From contig NZ_KB913024.1 of the NCBI RefSeq assembly GCF_000384035.1, positions 2,413,584 through 2,477,583 on the forward strand: 64,000 bases of DNA. The letters run 5' to 3'. The notes under the pieces were generated by a model. It searched no databases and had not been told where the DNA came from. It saw only the letters and a list, made by a program, of their open reading frames with translations. This document shows, piece after piece, positions 58,345 through 64,000 of this stretch; within the stretch, counting starts at the first letter, position 1; the number at the start of each line of letters is the position of its first letter. Source of the stretch: Actinopolyspora mortivallis DSM 44261. Lineage in GTDB: Bacteria > Actinomycetota > Actinomycetes > Mycobacteriales > Pseudonocardiaceae. Made by a program: the position numbers and the translations under genes.

Positions 58345-59025
58345 CTACGTCGGATCGCCCGGGATCACCAGATCGGCCGCGTTCCTGGTGGTGGCCACCA
58401 GCTCCGCGTTGCGCTCGTCGCTGCGGTGCACCCACTCGGTGGCCTGCCGCCGAGACATGCCGTGGCGCATGTGCCGGCCGATCAGCCGGTTCACCCGCTG
58501 CCGGTCGTCGGGTTCGAGGAACCAGCACTCGTCCAGCAGGCCACGCACGTGTCCCCATGCTCCCTGGCCGAGCAACAGGTAGTTGCCCTCGGTGATCACC
58601 AGGGGTACCTCGCGGGGAACGGCGATGGCCCCCGCATAGGACTCCTCGACCTCGCGACGGAACTCGGGGGCGTAGACCACCTCGTCCTCGGCGGCCCGCA
58701 ACCTGCGTAGCAGTGCCACGTATCCGGCCGCGTCGAAGGTGTCCGGAGCTCCCTTGCGGTGTTGTCTGCCCAACCTGCGCAGTTCGGCTCCCGCCAGATG
58801 GAACCCGTCCATCGGCACGAGAACGGCGCGGCCCTCCAGTCTGCCGAGCAGCTGCTCGGCGATTCTGCCCTTCCCCGAGGCCGGCGGGCCGGCGATGCCG
58901 AGAAGACGACGCCGCCCGTCGGCGACCAGCTCCGAGGCCCGCCGGGCCAGTTCCTCCACTCCTCCATGGTGTACGGCCGGCTCGGAGCGGCCCTGCACAT
59001 CCGTACGTTCCGCTCGTTCCGCCAC
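58345..59025 (-). CDS. Uridine-kinase-like nucleoside/nucleotide kinase
   Basis: A 226-residue P-loop kinase. RRRLLGIAGPPASGKGRIAEQL carries the Walker A motif GPPASGKG, with DGFHLAGAELRRLGRQ the nucleoside-binding stretch. FFLEP-type LITEGNYLLLGQGAW, where TEGNYLL is shared with PanK-like and fructose-kinase-like members, supports the broad family. The substrate is not clear: uridine, pantothenate-like or a sugar. The GTG at 59025 has GGGGGAG just before it; the open frame continues about 27 codons upstream. It is convergent with the Pro-rich protein gene. Confidence 0.8.
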   Translation of the reverse strand: MAERAERTDVQGRSEPAVHHGGVEELARRASELVADGRRRLLGIAGPPASGKGRIAEQLLGRLEGRAVLVPMDGFHLAGAELRRLGRQHRKGAPDTFDAAGYVALLRRLRAAEDEVVYAPEFRREVEESYAGAIAVPREVPLVITEGNYLLLGQGAWGHVRGLLDECWFLEPDDRQRVNRLIGRHMRHGMSRRQATEWVHRSDERNAELVATTRNAADLVIPGDPT

Positions 59026-59288
59026 GGTCTCCCCCGTTCCGTGCGCTCCGTCGGGCCGCACGGGGCGGTCCACGCAGGACCGCCCCGTGCGGCTCAGCAT
59101 AACCACTCCGGCGAACCCCTTACCCGGAATATCCTTCGGAGTCCTCGTGGGAGGTTCTTCCGGTTCGCCCCCCTAGGCCCGGAGGACGTTCCACCGCGCG
59201 GGTCGGGGCGTCCCGCCGAGCGTGCGGAGTGTCCGTCCTCCTCGGACCGTGTGGTGATCGACCTCACCCGGAATCCGGTTTCAGTGTC
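59026..59288. other. Gap upstream of asnB and the kinase
   Basis: No gene is convincing. The sequence between the kinase start and the AT-rich asnB promoter region (59289-59343) holds divergent promoters, with nothing else recognised. Confidence 0.45.
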
Positions 59289-59313
59289 GTGACAAACTTA
59301 TTAACTTAGCTAA
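59289..59313 (+). promoter_or_regulatory. AT-rich promoter/operator region of asnB
   Basis: GTGACA (59289-59294) resembles a -35 element (5 of 6 of TTGACA). The following TTAACTTAGCTAA (59301-59313) is an imperfect inverted repeat of the sort bound by MarR-family repressors, in a 30-base AT-rich tract that stands out from the GC-rich surroundings. The -10 is not clear. It is 30-55 bases before the asnB start. Confidence 0.4.
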
Positions 59314-59343
59314 TGAAATGTTTCTGGTGAACAGGAGGACACC

Positions 59344-61179
59344 GTGTGTGGCATCTGTGGCTGGGTCGACTTCCGCGGAAACCTGGAGGAACGGAGAACC
59401 GAGCTGGAGGCGATGTGCGACACCATGGCCTGTCGCGGGCCCGACGCCGCGGGCACGAGCTTCCACGGCACCGCCGCGCTGGGACACCGCAGGCTGGCCA
59501 TCATCGACCTTCCGGGAGGAAACCAGCCCATGACCAGGCACACCCCTGACGGGGACGTCTGCCTGGTCTACAGCGGCGAGACCTACAACTTCACCGAACT
59601 CCGCCAGGAGCTACGCGCCCGTGGTCACCGCTTCGACACGGACAGCGACACCGAGGTCGTGTTGTGTGGCTACCTCGAATGGGGGCCCGCGCTGGCCGAA
59701 CGACTCAACGGAATGTACGCCTTCGCCGTCTGGGACGCCCGGAAGGACGAGCTCCTCCTCGTCCGGGACAGAATGGGCATCAAACCCCTCTACTACTACC
59801 CCACCGAACACGGCGTGCTCTTCGGTTCCGAGCCCAAGGCCATTCTGGCCAACCCCGTGGCCGAACGGGTCGTCGACGCCGACGGGCTACGCGAGATCTT
59901 CGCCATGACCAAGAAACCGGGCCACGCGGTCTGGTCGGGAATGGCGGAAGTGGAGCCCGGAACCGTGCTGACCGTCGACCGCGCCGGCATCCACCGACAC
60001 ACCTACTGGCGGCTCGAACCCGCCGAGCACACCGCGGACGCGCAGCGGACCAGCGCACACGTGCGTGAACTGCTCGACGACATCGTCGCGCGCCAGCTGA
60101 TCTCCGACGTGCCACGCTGCGTTCTGCTGTCCGGAGGGCTCGACTCCAGCGCGATCACCGCGCTGGCCGCCCGGCAGCTCGAACCGTCCGGGCAGCAGGT
60201 CCGCAGTTTCGCCGTGGACTTCCTGGGACAGACCGAGAACTTCGTCGCCGACTCGCTGCGGGAAACCCCCGACGGTCCCTACGTGCACGACGTCGCCGGA
60301 CACGTGAACTCCCTGCACCAGGACATCGTGCTGAATCCGCAGACCCTCGCGGACCCCGCCGTGCGCCGTGCCGCGGTCGGAGCCCGGGACATGCCGGTGG
60401 GACTCGGCGACCTGGACAACTCGCTGTACCTGTTGTTCAGGTCCATCCGGGAGCACTCCACGGTCGCCCTGTCCGGTGAGTCCGCCGACGAGATCTTCGG
60501 TGGTTACAAGTGGTTCTTCGACCAGCGGGCCCGCGAGGCGGACACCTTCCCGTGGATGGCGACGCTCAACACCCAGCATGCGGCGGGCTCCAACCTGCTC
60601 GACCCCGCGTTGGCGCAGAAGCTCGACCTGCCCGGCTACGTCGAGGCCGAGTACCGGAAGGCGGTGGGCGAGCTGCCCCGGCTGGAGGGGGAGAGCGCCT
60701 TCGAACGCAGGATGCGCGAGATCAGTTACCTGCACCTGACCCGCTTCGTCCGTGTCCTGCTGGACCGCAAGGACCGCATGAGCATGGCCGTGGGACTGGA
60801 AGTGCGCGTGCCGTTCTGCGACCACCGGCTGGTGGAGTACGTCTTCAACGCGCCGTGGGCGCTGAAGACCCACGACGGCAGGGAGAAGAGCCTGCTGCGG
60901 CGGGCCACCTCCGACATCCTGCCCCGCTCGGTGGTCGAGCGGGTCAAAAGCCCCTACCCCTCCACCCAGGACCCCGAGTACACGGCCGAGCTGCAACGCC
61001 AGGCCCGCGAGCTGCTCTCCGCCCAGGACCCGGCCGTGGAACTCCTCAACGAGAAACTGCTTCGTGACGCCACGGACTCCCCCGCCGAAGCTGTGGAGCC
61101 CACCACGCGCGACGCGTTGGAGCGCCTGTTGGACGTCTCCGTGTGGCTCCAGCAGCACAGTCCGACGATCAGGGTCTGA
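59344..61179 (+). CDS. asnB: Asparagine synthetase (glutamine-hydrolysing)
   Basis: A 611-residue enzyme making asparagine from aspartate, ATP and glutamine. The N-terminal class II glutaminase begins with Cys2 (CGICGWVDF), with RGPDAAG at 31-37 and GHRRLAIIDLPGGNQP at 48-63. The synthetase domain has the PPi loop SGGLDS at 263-268 and later GLEVRVPFCDHRL. The GTG start directly after AGGAGG places Cys2 at position 2 after Met removal, as needed. It may serve primary metabolism or a secondary function such as amidation of cell-wall precursors, but nothing nearby indicates which. It converges with mutM. Confidence 0.94.
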   Translation: MCGICGWVDFRGNLEERRTELEAMCDTMACRGPDAAGTSFHGTAALGHRRLAIIDLPGGNQPMTRHTPDGDVCLVYSGETYNFTELRQELRARGHRFDTDSDTEVVLCGYLEWGPALAERLNGMYAFAVWDARKDELLLVRDRMGIKPLYYYPTEHGVLFGSEPKAILANPVAERVVDADGLREIFAMTKKPGHAVWSGMAEVEPGTVLTVDRAGIHRHTYWRLEPAEHTADAQRTSAHVRELLDDIVARQLISDVPRCVLLSGGLDSSAITALAARQLEPSGQQVRSFAVDFLGQTENFVADSLRETPDGPYVHDVAGHVNSLHQDIVLNPQTLADPAVRRAAVGARDMPVGLGDLDNSLYLLFRSIREHSTVALSGESADEIFGGYKWFFDQRAREADTFPWMATLNTQHAAGSNLLDPALAQKLDLPGYVEAEYRKAVGELPRLEGESAFERRMREISYLHLTRFVRVLLDRKDRMSMAVGLEVRVPFCDHRLVEYVFNAPWALKTHDGREKSLLRRATSDILPRSVVERVKSPYPSTQDPEYTAELQRQARELLSAQDPAVELLNEKLLRDATDSPAEAVEPTTRDALERLLDVSVWLQQHSPTIRV

Positions 61180-61204
61180 CGGGCAACGACACGGTGCCCT
61201 CGCA

Positions 61205-61243
61205 CGCCCCGGTGGACTGTGGGGAAACCACCCACCCGGGGCG
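61205..61243. terminator. Hairpin between asnB and mutM
   Basis: CGCCCCGG (61205-61212) and CCGGGGCG (61236-61243) pair, with inner complementary GGTGG and CCACC. It stands between convergent stops, so it may end both transcripts. No T run. Confidence 0.5.
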
Positions 61244-61253
61244 CCCACCCGTC

Positions 61254-62168
61254 TCACCAGTGCGGTTCGGCGGGAAGCGGCTGGCAACGCGGGCAGGTGT
61301 AGGACGAACGTTTCATGAAGACGTCCCGCCGTACCGCCGTGCCGCAGCGTCGACAGGGTTCGTTCTCCCGTCCGTACACCGCCAGGGAACGGCTGAAGTA
61401 CCCCGAACGGCCGTTGACGTTCACGTACAGGGAGTCGAAGGAGGTGCCACCGGCGCGGAGTGCCTCGCTCATCACCTCACCCACGGCGTCCAGCAGGGCC
61501 CGGCCGCTCTCCCGCGACAACGTCGAGGTCGGCTGGGCCCAGTGCAGCCGCGCCCGCCAGAGCGCCTCGTCCGCGTAGATGTTTCCGATCCCGGAGACCA
61601 ACGTCTGGTCCAGCAACGCCCGCTTGAGCCCGGTTCTGCGGGAGCGCACGAGCTCGACCACACCGTCCCGGTCGAACACCGGTTCCAGGGGGTCCGCCGC
61701 GATGTGGCCGATGGGCTCGGGCACCGGTGGCTCGGAGGTTCCGAGGAGATCGACCAGACTCAGTCCCCCGAAAGTACGCTGGTCGACGAAACGAAGTTCC
61801 GGACCGCCGTCGGCGAACTCGAACCTGACCCGCAGATGGCGCTCGTCCGCGGCCCCGCGAGGCTGCACCAGCAGCTGACCGCTCATCCCGAGATGCGCGA
61901 GCACCGCCCGCCGCGCGCGGGAACCGGGCCGTCCGGGGTGGTCGCCCCCTGTGCTCGGCTCTTCGGCCAGGTCGAACCACAGGTACTTCCCACGCCTGCG
62001 CACATCCAGCACCGAGCGACCGTCCAGCTCGGCGGAGAAATGCTCGGCTCCCGCCCGGTGCCTGCGCACGGCACGCGGATGCAGCACCTCGACACGGGAC
62101 AGGGTACGGCCACACACATGACCGGTGAGACCGCTACGGATTACCTCGACCTCGGGTAGTTCGGGCAC
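61254..62168 (-). CDS. mutM: Formamidopyrimidine-DNA glycosylase
   Basis: A 304-residue bifunctional DNA glycosylase/AP lyase that removes 8-oxoguanine. The start [13 protein letters not shown] requires the GTG at 62168: Pro2 and Glu3 are the catalytic residues after removal of Met. [21 protein letters not shown] and the lesion loop follow. The C-terminal zinc finger is [17 protein letters not shown] and SSYTCPRCQ with four cysteines. It follows rnc in the conserved order rpmF-rnc-mutM. Confidence 0.95.
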   Translation of the reverse strand: MPELPEVEVIRSGLTGHVCGRTLSRVEVLHPRAVRRHRAGAEHFSAELDGRSVLDVRRRGKYLWFDLAEEPSTGGDHPGRPGSRARRAVLAHLGMSGQLLVQPRGAADERHLRVRFEFADGGPELRFVDQRTFGGLSLVDLLGTSEPPVPEPIGHIAADPLEPVFDRDGVVELVRSRRTGLKRALLDQTLVSGIGNIYADEALWRARLHWAQPTSTLSRESGRALLDAVGEVMSEALRAGGTSFDSLYVNVNGRSGYFSRSLAVYGRENEPCRRCGTAVRRDVFMKRSSYTCPRCQPLPAEPHW

Positions 62169-62225
62169 CGAACCATCTTCGGACACGTCCCACGATCGCG
62201 GGAACCGGGGGTCCGGCAGAACGGG

Positions 62226-62990
62226 TCAGTCCCCGGAGGCCTCGTCCCCGTTCTCCCCGGCGGTGCCGTTGAGTCGCGTCGAGAGTTCCTGCCAGGCCGT
62301 CCGCGCGGCCTTCTGCTCGGCGTCCTTCTTGGTACTGCCGTCCCCCCGGCCGAGAGTCTCCTCGTTGACGACCGCGTAGGCGCTGAACTCCTTGCGGTGG
62401 TCGGGTCCCTGCTCCTCGACCCGGTACTCCGGAACTCCCAACCCGGCGGAGGCGGTGAGTTCCTGGAGGCTGGTCTTCCAGTCGAGCCCCGCGCCGAGCG
62501 TCGGGGCCTCGGTGAGCAGGGAGTCGAACAGCCGATGGATCACCGCACGCGAGGTCTCCAGGCCGTGCTGCAGGTAGACGGCACCCAGCACGGCCTCCAG
62601 CGAGTCCGCCAGGATACTGGCCTTGTCCCGCCCACCGGTCAACTCCTCGCCACGGCCGAGCAGCAGGTACTGCCCGAGTCCACCCTCCCCCAGCTCACGA
62701 GCGACGCCCGCCAGGGCGTGCATGTTGACCACACTCGCCCGCAGCTTGGCGAGCTGTCCCTCCGGAAGGTCCGGGTGGTCCCGGTAGAGCCGGTCGGTCA
62801 CGACCAACCCCAGTACGGCGTCACCGAGGAACTCCAGACGCTCGTTCGGCTCCAGCCCACCGTTCTCGTAGGCGTAGGAACGATGGGTCAGGGCCAGCGT
62901 GAGCATCTCGGCGTCGAAATCGACGCCGAGAGCCTCCACCAGCGAGGACCGGTCCGGTTTGCGGTCCCGGAACTGCTCTTTCTCCCCCAC
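62226..62990 (-). CDS. rnc: Ribonuclease III
   Basis: A 254-residue double-strand RNA endonuclease for rRNA and mRNA processing. The catalytic domain has [20 protein letters not shown], then [13 protein letters not shown], and [13 protein letters not shown] with the second acidic pair. The double-stranded RNA-binding domain at the C-terminus shows [19 protein letters not shown]. It is downstream of rpmF and upstream of mutM. Confidence 0.96.
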   Translation of the reverse strand: MGEKEQFRDRKPDRSSLVEALGVDFDAEMLTLALTHRSYAYENGGLEPNERLEFLGDAVLGLVVTDRLYRDHPDLPEGQLAKLRASVVNMHALAGVARELGEGGLGQYLLLGRGEELTGGRDKASILADSLEAVLGAVYLQHGLETSRAVIHRLFDSLLTEAPTLGAGLDWKTSLQELTASAGLGVPEYRVEEQGPDHRKEFSAYAVVNEETLGRGDGSTKKDAEQKAARTAWQELSTRLNGTAGENGDEASGD

Positions 62991-63001
62991 GGCGACGCCT
63001 A

Positions 63002-63184
63002 TCAGGCAGGGGTGGAGAGCTGGCGACCGCCATACTGGCCGCAGGAAGGGCAGACCACGTGCGGCGGCTTCTTCTCACGGCAGGCCCGGTTCGGGCAGTT
63101 CACCAGTGTCGGCGCGGTCGCCTTCCACTGCGAACGACGGTTACGGGTGTTCGACCGGGAAACCTTGTGCTTGGGGACAGCCAC
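63002..63184 (-). CDS. rpmF: Large ribosomal subunit protein bL32
   Basis: A 60-residue protein. [20 protein letters not shown] is the family start, with a zinc ribbon CPNRAC-x9-CPSC. The GTG at 63184 has GAGGAGGAG before it and gives the normal length; the frame continues 17 codons further. A four-cysteine (zinc-containing) form is present. It follows the YceD gene at one base, so they are cotranscribed. Confidence 0.96.
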   Translation of the reverse strand: MAVPKHKVSRSNTRNRRSQWKATAPTLVNCPNRACREKKPPHVVCPSCGQYGGRQLSTPA

Positions 63185-63186
63185 GT

Positions 63187-63762
63187 CTAATTCTCCTCCT
63201 CGAGCCCTCCGAACCGCTCGCGCAGAGCGGCCCAACGAGGGTCTATCGTCTCATGACGGTGCTCCGGATCGAGGTCGACCCACTTGGCACCGCACCCGGA
63301 ACACAGTCCCGGACACTCCGGGGAGCACAACGGGGCGGCGGGCAACGACGGCAGCACCGTGTCCCGAACCAACGGTTCGAGATCGACCAGGTCCTCGACG
63401 ACACGGCTGACCTCGTCCTCGTCGGTGCTGGTGTCGGTGGCGCTGTCCGGGTAGGCGAACAGCTCCTGCACCTCGACCTCGACCTCCTCGGAGACGGGAT
63501 CGAGGCACCGCGCACACTCCCCGCTGGCGTTCGCCCTGACGGTACCGGACACCAGCACACCCTCGACCACTGCCTCCAGCAGCAGGTCGAGTTCGAGTGT
63601 TTCACCCTCGGACACCCGGATCATATCGAGACCGAAACCGGCGGGAGCCGGAGGGCTGAGGGTGTAGTTGCGACTGCTGCCCGGACTGCGACCGAACTCG
63701 CGGGTGTCGATCACCCAGGGGCTTCCCCTGGAAGGCTGCGCGACTTCTTGATTCTGGGACAT
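63187..63762 (-). CDS. DUF177 family protein (YceD)
   Basis: A 191-residue protein linked to 23S rRNA accumulation. VSGTVRANASGECARCLDPV carries the first conserved cysteines, and CSPECPGLCSGCGAKW the later ones. The region between is rich in Glu/Asp. Pairing with rpmF is the conserved bacterial arrangement. The stop is two bases before the rpmF start, so translation is coupled. The ATG at 63762 is preceded by a typical region. Confidence 0.92.
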   Translation of the reverse strand: MSQNQEVAQPSRGSPWVIDTREFGRSPGSSRNYTLSPPAPAGFGLDMIRVSEGETLELDLLLEAVVEGVLVSGTVRANASGECARCLDPVSEEVEVEVQELFAYPDSATDTSTDEDEVSRVVEDLVDLEPLVRDTVLPSLPAAPLCSPECPGLCSGCGAKWVDLDPEHRHETIDPRWAALRERFGGLEEEN

Positions 63763-64000
63763 CTGTGGTTTCGGCTCGGCATCTCACATGGACGGGCCCT
63801 GCCCGGCGGGACGGCACCGGCCGACCAGCCGAACACGGCGACAACACACGGTAACGTGCCCGCGCTCCGCACCTCGCCACGTGCCGGGAACCGCGACGTG
63901 CGGGAACTCGGCGGGACACCCCACCAGGGTACGCGACGAAACGGCCGGGACGAAGTCGCCGGCGGGAAGTTCCGGAGACGCTCAGTGTTCTGCGACCTCC
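63763..64000. other. Upstream region at window end
   Basis: No gene can be supported. It should hold the promoter of the YceD-rpmF transcript. The last bases could be the end of a minus-strand gene (stop at 63982-63984), but too little is visible. Confidence 0.3.

Overview
This is a high-GC actinobacterial chromosome segment, about two thirds GC by eye, with long antisense open frames that are composition artefacts. Four features point to a sporulating, mycothiol-using actinomycete, probably of the Pseudonocardiales: mycothione reductase, a WhiG-type sporulation sigma factor, the actinobacterial forms of the Rip1 protease and MapB, and many GTG starts. The order is inferred, not proven. From about 9.5 kb onward the gene order follows the conserved mycobacterial/streptomycete backbone from mapB to rnc and the YceD gene. 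The window is therefore mostly core genome with a few lineage-specific insertions.

Layout. 1-5.3 kb is an exopolysaccharide segment: two glycosyltransferases, an O-antigen ligase/polymerase-like membrane protein and the initiating polyprenyl-phosphate sugar transferase. 5.3-9.3 kb holds mycothione reductase, behind a textbook SigR/SigH-type promoter and near a perfect 20-bp palindrome, then a divergent MFS transporter/FadR-type regulator pair. 9.5-24.9 kb is mostly on the minus strand: cobQ, map, an orphan PIN toxin-like gene, a penicillin-binding lipoprotein, an alcohol dehydrogenase, a GNAT protein, ispG-rip1-dxr, a small DUF2631-like membrane protein, rlmN, a manganese-type DtxR regulator and cdsA. 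24.9-28.3 kb is frr, pyrH, tsf and rpsB, with terminator hairpins after rpsB and after tsf. 28.7-34.4 kb holds an M23 peptidase (plus strand), then whiG, xerC, dprA, comM and yraN, which are tightly packed. 34.8-40.1 kb holds a DUF2469 gene, rnhB, lepB, rplS, trmD, rimM, khpA and rpsP. 40.3-50.6 kb holds a CPBP protease, an amidohydrolase, ffh, a DEAD-box helicase, an unidentified P-loop protein, glnB, amtB and ftsY. 50.7-53.5 kb (plus) is anmK with a sodium:solute symporter. 53.5-64 kb holds smc, acyP, a secreted Pro/Ser/Thr-rich protein, a uridine-kinase-like protein, asnB (plus), mutM, rnc, rpmF and the YceD/DUF177 gene.

How the genes work together. ffh and ftsY are the SRP and its receptor, and lepB cleaves the exported signal peptides. 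rpsP-khpA-rimM-trmD-rplS is the classic ribosome and tRNA maturation cluster. ispG and dxr are two steps of the MEP isoprenoid pathway and flank the Rip1 protease. pyrH, cdsA, frr and tsf serve nucleotide, phospholipid and translation functions. dprA and comM handle incoming DNA. amtB-glnB is an ammonium transporter/PII pair, but its usual companion glnD is missing from this locus.

I found no rRNA, tRNA, CRISPR array, insertion sequence, prophage or large biosynthetic cluster. The most interesting signals are regulatory or contextual: the SigR-type promoter, the 20-bp palindrome, the glnD-less PII locus with an unknown P-loop protein, the orphan PIN gene with its own palindromes, the anmK-symporter pair, and an AT-rich operator-like site before asnB.
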